Shown: piece after piece, positions 53,953 to 62,487 of the stretch
Position numbering within the stretch: position 1 is the stretch's first letter
Layout of the letters: the number at the start of each line of letters is the position of its first letter
Origin: Sphingobium phenoxybenzoativorans
Lineage (GTDB): Bacteria; Pseudomonadota; Alphaproteobacteria; Sphingomonadales; Sphingomonadaceae
DNA: 64,000 nucleotides
Direction: 5' to 3'
NCBI RefSeq assembly: GCF_001757355.1
Contig: NZ_MINO01000004.1
Coordinates: 1-64,000, forward strand
Translations under genes and position numbers: made by a program
The notes under the pieces: model-generated
The model's database searches: none
Seen by the model: only the letters and a program-made list of their open reading frames with translations
What the model was told of the DNA's origin: nothing

Positions 53953-55206
53953 ATGGACGCCACCAAGAAGCGGCTTGAGGATTTCAGCCTGCTGGACCCG
54001 CAGGTTCAGGATGACCCCTTCGGCATGTATGAGGCGATTCAGGCATATCCGGGCATCTACCAGATGCCGGAAACCGGCTTCTTCATTGTCTCCCGCTATG
54101 CCGATCTTCGCGCCGTGCTGACCGATCCGGTCACCTTCTCCAACGATGTCGACCGCGCGTCGCTGCAGGGGCCGGAACTTTCCGACAAGCATCAGCATTA
54201 TCTGAGCGCGCATGGCTGGCCGCATATCCAGACACTTCAGCGCACCGACGCGCCCGCCCACAGCCGCTATCGCAAACTGGTCGACCGGGTGTTCACTCTG
54301 GGCCGGGTCCGCGAAATGACGCCCCATATTGAGGAGGTGGCGAACCGCCTGATCGACAGTTTCGCCGGTCGCGGCGAATGCGAGTTCATCTCCGAATTCG
54401 CCATGCTGCTGCCCGGCATCATCCTGGCCGAGCAGATGGGCCTCGCTCCGACGGAAGTGGCAACCTTCAAGCGTTGGGCCGACGCCATGCTCGCCCCCGC
54501 CTCGCGCCAGATGAATGAGGAGGAGTTGCGCACCGTTGCTGACATAGAGCTGGAGGCCCAGCATCATCTGGCGCGCATGTTCGACGACCGGCGCGCCAAT
54601 CCGCAGCCCGATCTCATTTCCGGCCTGGTCCACGCCCATGCGGAGGGTGAGGAGCCGCTGTCCATGGCGGAACTGCAAAGCGTGATGAGCCAGCTTATCG
54701 GCGGCGGCTTCGAATCGACGATGACGGCGATTGGTCACGCCATGCTGCAACTGATCCGCCATCCGGAGCAGATGCAGGAGCTTCGCGACAATCCCGCGCT
54801 CATCAAGGGCTTCGTCGAGGAGGTCATCCGCATCGAAAGCCCGACCCAGGGCCTGCGCCGCCGCGCGACCCGCGATGTGGAATTGAGCGGCACGCTGATC
54901 CCCGAAGGATCAGTGGTGGTGGTCCGCTATGGCGCGGCGAACCGCGATCCGGCGAAATTCGTCTGCCCGCACCAGTTCGACATGAAGCGGTCCAATGCAG
55001 GGACTCACCTCGCCTTCGGCGCGGGCGCGCATTTCTGCGTCGGTGCGGTGCTGGCGCGGCAGGAGATCGCCACCGGCGTCCTGACGATGCTTGCGCGCCT
55101 TGACGATATCCAGTTGGCGCGGCCGCTGACCGAGCCGATCCACCGCCCCAACTTCCTGACTCTCCCGCTCCGCGAGCTGCCGATACGCTTTAAAGCCAAG
55201 GCCTGA
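53953..55206 (+). CDS. cytochrome P450 (bacterial class I)
   Basis: A 417-residue soluble P450 that would hydroxylate a hydrophobic substrate using electrons from a ferredoxin. The I-helix oxygen-activation motif GGGFESTMTAI is near residue 253, the ExxR motif EEVIRIES near 296, and the haem loop FGAGAHFCVGAVLAR, with the haem-ligating Cys near 362. The N-terminal part shows DAPAHSRYRKLVDRVF. No ferredoxin or ferredoxin reductase gene is nearby, so these must be encoded elsewhere. It has an island motif in its promoter. Substrate unknown. Confidence 0.95.
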   Translation: MDATKKRLEDFSLLDPQVQDDPFGMYEAIQAYPGIYQMPETGFFIVSRYADLRAVLTDPVTFSNDVDRASLQGPELSDKHQHYLSAHGWPHIQTLQRTDAPAHSRYRKLVDRVFTLGRVREMTPHIEEVANRLIDSFAGRGECEFISEFAMLLPGIILAEQMGLAPTEVATFKRWADAMLAPASRQMNEEELRTVADIELEAQHHLARMFDDRRANPQPDLISGLVHAHAEGEEPLSMAELQSVMSQLIGGGFESTMTAIGHAMLQLIRHPEQMQELRDNPALIKGFVEEVIRIESPTQGLRRRATRDVELSGTLIPEGSVVVVRYGAANRDPAKFVCPHQFDMKRSNAGTHLAFGAGAHFCVGAVLARQEIATGVLTMLARLDDIQLARPLTEPIHRPNFLTLPLRELPIRFKAKA

Positions 55207-55339
55207 CGCGAAGCCACTGGCGCGGATTTCCCTCCCCCAGGGGAAATCCGCGCCATTTTATGCGTCCGGTTTGCCGGGCAAGCTGTAAGGCCCCTCTTCT
55301 GTCCGTTTCGGGCAAAGTCGAAAAACGGATATGCGGCGT

Positions 55340-55428
55340 CGTGCTCCTGCGACCCGAAGGGCGGCGAAGCCAACGCATGGAGTCCAGGCCCGCCCTCTGA
55401 ACTGGGCTCCTGCCTTCGCAGGAGCACG
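55340..55428. repeat. inverted repeat with GGAGCACG arms, in the gap after the P450
   Basis: The gap 55207-55535 (329 bases) holds no gene. It contains CGTGCTCCTGCG at 55340 facing CGCAGGAGCACG at 55417-55428, with an inner hairpin GCTCCTGC-ctt-CGCAGGAGC (55406-55425), and a single arm CGGGCTGAGCCTGTCGAAG near 55480 related to the repeat at 25298. Two convergent genes end here. Confidence 0.75.
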
Positions 55429-55535
55429 TTGTGCTTTGGGGCAAAGAAGCACTGAATCGGCCCGACTCGTCCTGCCCGTCGGGCTGAGCCTGTCGAAGTC
55501 CCGTCCTTTTCAATAAGCCCGGGGCACCGCCGCCC

Positions 55536-56657
55536 CTAATCCAGACTCGCCAGCAATTCCCGGCTGAACGGCCGCAAATCCGCCTGCCGTCCTGCCCGCA
55601 CCAGGTTCGCCCAGTCGGGGTTGGCGATCATCGCCCGGCCCACGGCGATCATGTCAAACTCGCCATCGGCGATCAGCCGCGCGACGGCGTCGACATCCTT
55701 TGACCGGGCCGCGCTGTTGGCGATGCCGCCCGTATCCTCGGTCATGCCTTCCTTGAAATCCATCTCCAGCGTCACCGATCCGACCGCAATCACCGGCACG
55801 CCGGTCAGCTTTCGCGCCCATCCGGCCAGAGTCATCGGATCGCCGGCAAAGCCCGGCTCCCAGAAGCGCCGGGTGGAACAATGGAAGGCGTCGACTCCGG
55901 CATCCGCCAGCGGCTTGAGAATGGCCCCCAGTTCATCCGGCGTCTCCGCCAGCCGCGCCGCATAGTCGAAGCTTTTCCATTGCGAGAAGCGCAGGATGAA
56001 GGGAAAGTCGCTTCCCCCCGCCGCCTTGCACGCCTTGATCAGCTCGACGACAAAGCGGGTGCGGTCCGCGGCAATGCCATATCCGTCCGTCCGCCGGTTG
56101 GTGCGCGGCCAGAGGAACTGGTCAGGCAGATAGCCATGCGCGCCGTGGACCTCAACACCATCAAAGCCCGCCTCCCGCGCCGCGCGGGTGGCGCGCGCGA
56201 AATCGGCGATGGTGTCGGCGATGCCTTGCTCGTCGAGCGCGTCGCCCCCCATTTCTCCAGTGCCCAACAGGCCGGACGGACCGACGCGGCGGGGCTTCTG
56301 CTTGACGGTCGAGGGGTTCACCTCGGTCGGCGAGTCCTGCACCCCCACATGCCAAAGCTGCGGCACGATCTTTCCGCCCGCGCCATGCACGGCGTTCGCA
56401 ATGGCCGCCGATGCCCTGATCGTCTCATCCCGGAAGAATAGCGGGATCGGCCCGTCATGCGCGCCCGCCGCATTCACGGCCATGCCTTCGGTGATGATCA
56501 GGCCGGTGCCACCTTCCGCGCGCTTGCGATAATAGTCGACCACATCGCCGCCCGGAACGCCTTCAGGCGAAAATTCGCGTGTCATGGGCGCCATGGCGAT
56601 GCGGTTTGGCACCTCCATCGATCCGATACGTACAGGCTGAAACAATATATCGGACAT
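55536..56657 (-). CDS. Old yellow enzyme-type NADH:flavin oxidoreductase
   Basis: A 373-residue FMN enzyme of the old yellow enzyme / 2,4-dienoyl-CoA reductase family that reduces alpha,beta-unsaturated carbonyls. The start RIAMAPMTREFSP and GTGLIITEG are typical. The substrate-binding region has HGAHGYLPDQFLWPRTNRRTDGYG near residue 170, with paired His in VEVHGAHGYL; the C-terminal phosphate-binding loop includes FDMIAVGRAMIANP. It is monodomain, without the FAD/4Fe-4S extension of DCR-type enzymes. The ATG at 56657 shares one base with the ThuA stop, so it is part of that operon. Confidence 0.92.
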   Translation of the reverse strand: MSDILFQPVRIGSMEVPNRIAMAPMTREFSPEGVPGGDVVDYYRKRAEGGTGLIITEGMAVNAAGAHDGPIPLFFRDETIRASAAIANAVHGAGGKIVPQLWHVGVQDSPTEVNPSTVKQKPRRVGPSGLLGTGEMGGDALDEQGIADTIADFARATRAAREAGFDGVEVHGAHGYLPDQFLWPRTNRRTDGYGIAADRTRFVVELIKACKAAGGSDFPFILRFSQWKSFDYAARLAETPDELGAILKPLADAGVDAFHCSTRRFWEPGFAGDPMTLAGWARKLTGVPVIAVGSVTLEMDFKEGMTEDTGGIANSAARSKDVDAVARLIADGEFDMIAVGRAMIANPDWANLVRAGRQADLRPFSRELLASLD

Positions 56658-57502
56658 CAGGCAACCCTTTCTGAAACTTTGGCTCTCGCCCATTGCGCGC
56701 CCTCCGGTGACGCCACCCAGCGCAGCGCATTGCCGAGCAGCAGGCGGTAAGTGGCGTCCGCATAGGTCGCCGCGCTGTCGCCGGGCTGCAGGTAGACGAG
56801 CGGACTGTTGCCCGCCGCCTTCGCCCAGCCGAGCAGCGGATTAAGCGCAGGCCGCACCCAGGGCGCCTCCGCCTCTCCAACCCCACGCACTGCATGCAGG
56901 GCGGAATTGAACCGCGCCGGATCAATGGGCGTGTCCAGATAGAGCAGCGGCTCAACACCCGGCTGGTCATGGATTTCGCCCAGATACAGCTCATCGGTCA
57001 GGTCAAACCGCTCCGGCACTCCGGCCAGTACGGGGTGATCGCTTTCCGCCCTGCGCGCCGTGTAGCTGACATCGCCCAGATAGCCGGACTCAGGCCGGTC
57101 GCGCCCCATGATCTGCGTCGGTTTGTAGAGGAATATGCCGCCCAGCATCTCGTTATAGAGCGGCCAGGCAGGCCAGCCCGCAATCGCATGATGCATCATC
57201 ACCATGCCCTTGCCCTGCTCCAGCAGCGCCTGGAATCCCGCCTTGAACGCCGGTTCCGGCTCCATGAAATGCGGCCGCTCGGCGGCCGGCGCGCGAAAGT
57301 CCAGTCCCGGCATGTCATAGAAAAGGATGGCGTCGTACCGCGCCATCGCATCGGGGTTCAGCAACGCGGCGGCGGCGGGCTGGTCGACCATCGTCGGCTC
57401 CATGCCCATGCCAACGACCATTGCTTCAAATGCGTTGCGGTCGAAGGGATGCCCCTTCACCACGACGAAAATCTCCAGGCGTTTCTTCTTTCCTTCGGCC
57501 AT
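56657..57502 (-). CDS. ThuA-domain protein
   Basis: A 281-residue protein of the ThuA (glutamine amidotransferase-like) superfamily. The N-terminal EIFVVVKGHPFDRNAFEAM is followed by DAILFYDMPGLDF and the characteristic KGMVMMHHAIAGWPAWPLYNEMLGG near residue 110; later come LYLGEIHD and VYLQPGDSAATYADATYRLLLGNALRWV at the end. ThuA was first described in sugar catabolism, but the reaction is unknown; members also occur in diverse catabolic clusters. ATG 57502 starts it, and both neighbours overlap or nearly abut, so it is in an SDR-SDR-ThuA-OYE operon. Its job there is unknown. Confidence 0.85.
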   Translation of the reverse strand: MAEGKKKRLEIFVVVKGHPFDRNAFEAMVVGMGMEPTMVDQPAAAALLNPDAMARYDAILFYDMPGLDFRAPAAERPHFMEPEPAFKAGFQALLEQGKGMVMMHHAIAGWPAWPLYNEMLGGIFLYKPTQIMGRDRPESGYLGDVSYTARRAESDHPVLAGVPERFDLTDELYLGEIHDQPGVEPLLYLDTPIDPARFNSALHAVRGVGEAEAPWVRPALNPLLGWAKAAGNSPLVYLQPGDSAATYADATYRLLLGNALRWVASPEGAQWARAKVSERVA

Positions 57503-57513
57503 CGGCTGGGTCC

Positions 57514-58332
57514 TTATCTGCTGCCTGATTTCGCGCTTGGCCCGGCTTCGTCCACATAGTCGGACGCCTTCGCATAATAGCTGGCGTCGAGGCGGCAGGC
57601 GCTGAGGCCCGCATCCAGCGTCAGCACCTGCCCCGTGATGTTGCGCCCGTCTGCGCTGGCTAGATAGGCGAAGGCGCCCGCCACCTCGTCCGCCTCCATC
57701 ACGCGGCGCAAGGGATTGCGCGCGGCGCTCGCCTTGCGCATCTCCTCCTCGCCGCCATAGGCCAGCGCGGTCATCTTGCTCGGCGCATTGCCCGGCGCGA
57801 TGGCGTTCACACGGATGCCGAAGCTGGCAAGCTCCGACGCCACCGATGTCGTCAGGCCGATCACGCCATGCTTTGCCGCCGTATAGGCATGCGGCCCCAG
57901 CGGCGCGATCCCGGCAACGCTTGATGTAGACAGGATGCACCCATCGCCCTGCCCCTTCATCACCCGCCCGGCATGCTTCATGCCGTAGAAGACGCTGCTC
58001 ATCAGGATCGCGATAGTGCGGTTCCACGCATCGGCGGAAATCTCCGTAATGCTGCCGATCGCGCCCAACTGCCCCGCATTGTTGATCATGCAGTCGAGGC
58101 GGCCATGCCGGTCCACGGCCAGATCGACCAGAGCGGCAACGTCCGCTTCATCGGTGACGTCGCAGCGCCGGAAATCCGCGCCCAGTTCGGCGGCCAGCGC
58201 TTGCCCCTGCTCCTCCTGAATATCCCCCAGGATCAGCTTCGCTCCACCGGCCGAGAAACGCCGCGCCGTCGCTTCGCCGATTCCGCTGGCGGCTCCGGTG
58301 ATGACAGTCACCAATCCCTCAACCCCCGCCAT
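57514..58332 (-). CDS. SDR oxidoreductase, second gene of the island operon
   Basis: A 272-residue classical SDR. Cofactor motif ITGAASGIGEA near residue 11; Asp after strand 2 in LILGDIQ suggests NAD preference; INNAGQL near 84, catalytic Ser in STSSVAGI and YTAAKHG (Tyr/Lys about 148-152), then VNAIAPGNAPSK. It overlaps the upstream SDR by one base (TAATG). The long C-terminal tail after LTLDAGLSACRL is unusual for SDRs. It probably oxidises an alcohol or reduces a ketone of the island's substrate. Confidence 0.88.
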   Translation of the reverse strand: MAGVEGLVTVITGAASGIGEATARRFSAGGAKLILGDIQEEQGQALAAELGADFRRCDVTDEADVAALVDLAVDRHGRLDCMINNAGQLGAIGSITEISADAWNRTIAILMSSVFYGMKHAGRVMKGQGDGCILSTSSVAGIAPLGPHAYTAAKHGVIGLTTSVASELASFGIRVNAIAPGNAPSKMTALAYGGEEEMRKASAARNPLRRVMEADEVAGAFAYLASADGRNITGQVLTLDAGLSACRLDASYYAKASDYVDEAGPSAKSGSR

Positions 58333-59144
58333 TAGCGCACCTCCACCGGCGCGGGCAATCGCGTCGATCCGCCATCCGCCAGCCAGCCGCCATCGGCCAC
58401 CAGTTCCGCACCAGTCACAAAGCTCGCATCATCGCTGGCCAGAAACACCACGCACGCGGCGATTTCCTGCGCGGTGCCCATCCGCCCGACCGGCTGCAGC
58501 AGGTCCATCGACGCCCGCGCCGCGTCCCTGTCCTCCGCGCCCGACAGGCGCGGCTCATGGATCGGCGTGTCGATCGCGCCGGGATGCAGGGAGTTGCAGC
58601 GGATGCCGCGATATTCCGTCGCGCACCGGACAGCGACCGATTTGGTGAGCAGCCTGACGCCACCCTTCGTCGCATTATAGCCCGGCGCCTGCGCCATGCC
58701 GATCATGCCCGCCATCGAAGACATGTTGATGATCGACCCGGATGGGCCGCCCGGATTGTCGCGCATGGCCCGCACCCCATGCTTGCACCCCAGCATCGTG
58801 CCGGTCAGGTTGATGCCGATCATGCGGTTCCAATCCTCAAGCGAGGCGTCCTCGATAGGCTGACGAAAGGTGATCCCTGCATTATTGACCAGCACGTCCA
58901 GCCGCCCATAACGCTCCAGCGTCTTGGCGATCACCGCGGTCCAGTCATCCTCGCTGGCAACGTCATGCTGCAGGCAGAGGGCCGCGTCGGATTGCTCCTC
59001 ATCCTGGGGCGCGATGTCCGTCGACACCACGAACGCGCCTTCATCCGCCATGCGCGTGACACAGGCCGCGCCGATGCCGGATGCGCCTCCGGTCACCAGG
59101 ACGACCTTTCCGTTCAGCCGTCCGCCATCCAGCAATCCGCTCAC
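58332..59144 (-). CDS. SDR oxidoreductase, first gene of the island operon
   Basis: A 270-residue classical SDR with the cofactor motif VTGGASGIGAA near residue 19, STDIAPQD (NAD-type Asp), VNNAGITF near 87, MSSMAGM, and YNATKGG (catalytic Tyr/Lys near 152-156). The end ELVADGGWLADGG is typical of 3-hydroxyacyl-CoA or steroid/alcohol dehydrogenase-type SDRs. It follows the promoter with island motif site 4 and leads the four-gene operon SDR-SDR-ThuA-OYE. Substrate not predictable. Confidence 0.88.
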   Translation of the reverse strand: MSGLLDGGRLNGKVVLVTGGASGIGAACVTRMADEGAFVVSTDIAPQDEEQSDAALCLQHDVASEDDWTAVIAKTLERYGRLDVLVNNAGITFRQPIEDASLEDWNRMIGINLTGTMLGCKHGVRAMRDNPGGPSGSIINMSSMAGMIGMAQAPGYNATKGGVRLLTKSVAVRCATEYRGIRCNSLHPGAIDTPIHEPRLSGAEDRDAARASMDLLQPVGRMGTAQEIAACVVFLASDDASFVTGAELVADGGWLADGGSTRLPAPVEVR

Positions 59145-59186
59145 GATCCACTCCTGCCACGCCGACTCTCACGGCCGGCGGGGAGG

Positions 59187-59227
59187 AGCCTAGCGGATCA
59201 TTTTTTTAAGGCAAGTGCCTGATTAAA
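59187..59227 (-). promoter_or_regulatory. promoter and operator of the SDR/ThuA/OYE operon (motif site 4)
   Basis: On the minus strand, TTGCCT (59214-59209) and TAGGCT (59192-59187), with 16 bases between, form the promoter. TTAAGGCA-AG-TGCCTGATTAAA (59206-59227, plus strand) covers the -35, just as site 2 does for the TonB receptor; the -35 hexamer is the same in both. Confidence 0.6.
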
Positions 59228-59249
59228 ATTCCCGCCGGAGGACATGGCC

Positions 59250-60896
59250 TCATGCAGCGTCGTTGCGGTCCAGTTCCTCGATCAATTCACGCTGCAGGCG
59301 GAATTTCTGGATCTTCGACGTCGACATCGGCCATTGGGTGACCGGCCGCACATGACGGGGGATCTTGAAGCTGGCGAGCTTGCCCTTGCAATGCTGGATC
59401 AATTCATGCTCGGTCGCGCTCTGCCCGTCGACAAACTCGACGAATGCGGCCGGCACCTCGACATAGCGATTGTCGGGTATGCCGACGACCTGCGCCAGCT
59501 TCACCGCCGGGTGGCTTTGCAGCATCGCCTCGATCTCGGCCGCCGCGACATTCTCGCCACCGACCTTCAACATATCCTTGGTGCGGCCATGGAACATCAC
59601 CTGCCCGTCCGCGTCGATCGACCCGATGTCGCCGGTGTGGAACCAGCCGTCGCGAATGACCTCCGCTGTCTTTTCCGGCGCATTATAATAGCCGCGCAGC
59701 ATGTTGGGGCCGCGAATGACGATCTCGCCCCGTTCATCGACGCCGACATCCCTGCCCGTCTCCGTATCGACGATCCGGATTTCCCACTCGTCGAGCGCAA
59801 CGCCGCAACGGCCGGTACGCTGTTCGAACGTGTTGGTAAGGCGGCTGGTGGACACCGTGCCCGCGCCTTCGGTCAGGCCATAGGTGCCGACCTGGGTGGT
59901 GTGTGGCATGGCCGCCGTCACCGCCTCCTTGATCCAGGGCGGCTGCACGGCGAAGTTGGAATTCATCACGCGCAGGCTGGACAGGTCCGTATCCTTGAAC
60001 GACGGATGGGTGATGAGGTCCTGCATGATCGTCACGAAACTGGGATAGGCGATCGTCGCCTTTTCCCGGCCCAGCATCTCCAGCGCCACGCCCGCGTCAA
60101 AATGCGGCACGGTCATATAGGCGCCGCCCTTGTCCAGGATCATGGTCATCGGCAGGATGCCCGCAATGTGGAAGATCGGCAGCGGAGACCAGACCCGGTC
60201 CTGCGCGGTCACTTCATAGCGGATGCCCAGATTGCGGCTGTTGCCCACTTGCCCACGGTGGCTGATCAGCGCCCCCTTGGGATTGGCGGTGGTGCCGGAC
60301 GTGTAGAGGATCATCGCGATATCCTCCTTGTCCACGGCGTCGATCCGGGCGTCGACGGCCTCATCGGCCACGTCCCGGCCCAAAGCCAGCGCCTGCGCCG
60401 CTTCCATCAGATAGGCGGGCGCTGGCGGATCGAGACAGATGATCGACCGCAGCATCGGCGCTTCGTCCAGGCTGAGCGCGGACGCATCCTTCTGGTCCTT
60501 CAGCGACGGCAGTGCAGCGACAAGGCGCTCGCCGAAATCTAGGCTGTCCGCCACCCGGCCCGTGGTGACGAGCAGGACGAGATCGGCGTCCCGCACCAGG
60601 AAATTCAGTTCGCTCGCCTGATATCGCGCATTGACCGGGACGGCGATGCCGCCAGCCATTTCGATGCCGTAGAATATCTCGATGAAATCCGGGCGAGTGG
60701 TCAGCAATATGCCCACATTCTGTCCCGGCTGAATGCCCATGGCGATGAAGGTCTTGGCCCAGGCGCGGGCCGACTCGTTGAGGTCGCGATAGCTGAGCTG
60801 ACGGTCGGGGAAGATCAACGCCGGCGACTGCGCATATAGCGCGGCGGACCTCCGCAACATCGCGCCCATCGTATAAATCGGTTCCGTCACCGCCAT
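59250..60896 (-). CDS. acyl-CoA ligase (AMP-forming), second of two in the island
   Basis: A 548-residue ANL-family ligase. P-loop LYTSGTTANPKGALISH near residue 200, TYGLTEGAG near 340, GWFHTGDIG near 420, the hinge GRTKDMLKVGGENVAAAEIE and a C-terminal catalytic Lys in STSKIQKFRLQRE. Similar in length and C-terminus to the first ligase (49208), though only moderately alike in the N-terminal substrate domain, so the two probably use different acids or different chain stages. The ATG at 60896 faces the divergent SDR; the second island motif lies between them. Confidence 0.9.
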   Translation of the reverse strand: MAVTEPIYTMGAMLRRSAALYAQSPALIFPDRQLSYRDLNESARAWAKTFIAMGIQPGQNVGILLTTRPDFIEIFYGIEMAGGIAVPVNARYQASELNFLVRDADLVLLVTTGRVADSLDFGERLVAALPSLKDQKDASALSLDEAPMLRSIICLDPPAPAYLMEAAQALALGRDVADEAVDARIDAVDKEDIAMILYTSGTTANPKGALISHRGQVGNSRNLGIRYEVTAQDRVWSPLPIFHIAGILPMTMILDKGGAYMTVPHFDAGVALEMLGREKATIAYPSFVTIMQDLITHPSFKDTDLSSLRVMNSNFAVQPPWIKEAVTAAMPHTTQVGTYGLTEGAGTVSTSRLTNTFEQRTGRCGVALDEWEIRIVDTETGRDVGVDERGEIVIRGPNMLRGYYNAPEKTAEVIRDGWFHTGDIGSIDADGQVMFHGRTKDMLKVGGENVAAAEIEAMLQSHPAVKLAQVVGIPDNRYVEVPAAFVEFVDGQSATEHELIQHCKGKLASFKIPRHVRPVTQWPMSTSKIQKFRLQRELIEELDRNDAA

Positions 60897-61001
60897 TACT
60901 CTCTCCCGGTATGCACTGCCAAAGCCGCGCCCGATGCCGCTATTGGCCTATTATCCTCCGGCCACCGGCGCGCTTCGAGGGCGAAGCTTACCACCGGCGC
61001 T

Positions 61002-61031
61002 ATAAAAAACAATCTTTCATGTCTTTTTTAT
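61002..61031. promoter_or_regulatory. second island motif, copy 1 (between ligase and SDR)
   Basis: AAAAACAATC-TTTC-ATGTCTTTT, flanked by ATA and TTTAT, sits in the 206-base divergent gap. On the minus strand it includes a possible ligase promoter: TTGTTT then, 16 bases later, TAAGCT. The same element, in reverse orientation, lies in the other divergent gap at 63315-63342. Confidence 0.5.
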
Positions 61032-61102
61032 CTCGCATCATGCGCCGCCTGCGCTATCAGGCGAGCAACAGCGCCAGCGGGCGCAGCATGAGGAGAGTCG
61101 GC

Positions 61103-61900
61103 ATGGGCAAGCTAAATGGCAAGGTCGCCGTCGTCATCGGGGCGGCGGGTAAGGATAATATGGGCCAGACCATCGCCCGCCGGCTGGCGTCGGAAGGCGC
61201 GAAACTGGTCATCGCCGGGCGGGACACGGACTCGGTCGCCGGCTTCGCGCAGGAACTGGACGGGATCGGCGTCGCCTGCGACATCACCAATGAAGCGGAC
61301 CTCGCGGCGCTCGCGCAGGCGGCGGTGGATCATTTCGGGGGTCTGGACATCGCCCTCAACGCCACTGGCTGGGGCCTGCTCAAGCCCTTCCTGGAGACGA
61401 CCAAGGAAGAAATCGAGAAGATCACCGCCCTGCAATTCACCGGCGCGATCCTCTTTTATCAGGCGATGCTGCGCGCCATGCGCGACGGCGGATCGCTGAT
61501 CCAGATTTCCTCGGCGACCGCTTCCATCATGCTGGAGGATCATGCCGCCTATATGGGCACCAAGGCCGGGGCGGATCATGTCATCCGCTGCGTCGCCAAT
61601 GAATTCGGCCATCGCGGCATCCGCGCCAACTCGATCGCGCCGGGCTTCACCGTCACGCCGATGACCGCGAAGGCCGCGAAGAATCAGGCGATCATTGACG
61701 CTTTCTCGCGCGAATATCCCCTCGGCCGCGTGGGCACGAGCGACGATATTGCCGAGGCGGCTGTATGGCTGGCGTCCGACGAATGTTTCATGAGCGGACA
61801 GGTATTACAGGTGAATGGCGGCCTCACCCTGCGCCGCAACCCGACTAATGCGGAAATCGGCGCCGCGGTAAAGGCCGCCCGCGCCGCGCAGGCTGGCTGA
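61103..61900 (+). CDS. SDR oxidoreductase with variant cofactor motif
   Basis: A 265-residue SDR. The cofactor loop is GAAGKDNMG instead of the usual GxxxGIG, recalling divergent or enoyl-reductase-like SDRs; the NNAG motif is replaced by NATGW near residue 88. Catalytic ISSATAS and YMGTKAG (Tyr/Lys about 151-155) are intact, and NSIAPGFTVTPM follows. The ATG at 61103 follows GGAGAG. It faces the second ligase and shares with it the divergent promoter region. Substrate unknown. Confidence 0.86.
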   Translation: MGKLNGKVAVVIGAAGKDNMGQTIARRLASEGAKLVIAGRDTDSVAGFAQELDGIGVACDITNEADLAALAQAAVDHFGGLDIALNATGWGLLKPFLETTKEEIEKITALQFTGAILFYQAMLRAMRDGGSLIQISSATASIMLEDHAAYMGTKAGADHVIRCVANEFGHRGIRANSIAPGFTVTPMTAKAAKNQAIIDAFSREYPLGRVGTSDDIAEAAVWLASDECFMSGQVLQVNGGLTLRRNPTNAEIGAAVKAARAAQAG

Positions 61901-61951
61901 CAGACTGACGGGGCACACATCACCCCGATCCGCCACGCCTCCGACCCAATC

Positions 61952-62043
61952 CGTCACCCCGGGCTTGACCCGGGGTCCCGTTGCCTTTGGCTTCGGCCAA
62001 CCACAAGAGTAAAGCGGGACACCGGCTCAAGGCCGGGGTGACG
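61952..62043. repeat. palindromic intergenic repeat (cgtcacccc variant)
   Basis: Arms CGTCACCCCGGGCTTGACCC and CGGCTCAAGGCCGGGGTGACG face each other (61952-62043); this is the highest-G+C copy of the family. It lies in a 587-base gene-free stretch (61901-62487), which also holds the 11-bp array. Confidence 0.8.
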
Positions 62044-62234
62044 AAGGTTTGTTATGCCCCATTGGCATCCGGCAACGGCGCTTAAGCCAAATTCCTGTCC
62101 TACGCTCCGCCATCCATGCTTTGCTGCCCGCATGGAACAGCTCGCGATGCGCAACACCGACAACCCGGCGAACACCCGGCAACGGCCTGGTGCGGGCGCA
62201 GCAGCGACTTGCGGGAACTTCAACTGCGTCCTGA

Positions 62235-62432
62235 TCGAGACTCAGATGAGACTCGACCGCGACCTACATGCGAGGCAAGTGAGACGCACATGCGACGCAG
62301 ATGGGACTCAAGTGAGACGTAGGTGCGACGTAAGTGAGACGCATGTGAGACGTAAGTGCGACGCACATGAGACCAACATGAGACGCAGGTGAGACCAACA
62401 TGCGACTTTTGTGCGACCTACATGCGACTTCC
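62235..62432. repeat. 18-unit tandem array of degenerate 11-bp repeats
   Basis: Consecutive 11-bp units with no indels cover 62235-62432. The core is RTGMGAC, followed by four variable bases whose third is usually A (consensus RTGMGACNYAN). Examples: gtgagacgcac, atgcgacgcag, gtgcgacgtaa, atgagaccaac. The first three units are the most degenerate. Eleven is not a multiple of three, so it does not encode a repeated peptide. The period is close to one DNA helical turn. Confidence 0.85.
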
Positions 62433-62487
62433 GGGCCAAAATGCGTCACAACCCGCAACTTCCGCAACTTCGTAGGATTTTCCTTTC

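Noticed and set aside
62054..62392. 112-codon ORF reading through the 11-bp array
   Set aside because: The array has an 11-base period, so no repeated peptide forms; no ribosome binding site and the sequence looks like translated repeat DNA.
62235..62432. CRISPR array
   Set aside because: Units are 11 bp without spacers of 30 or more bases, and no cas genes are present.
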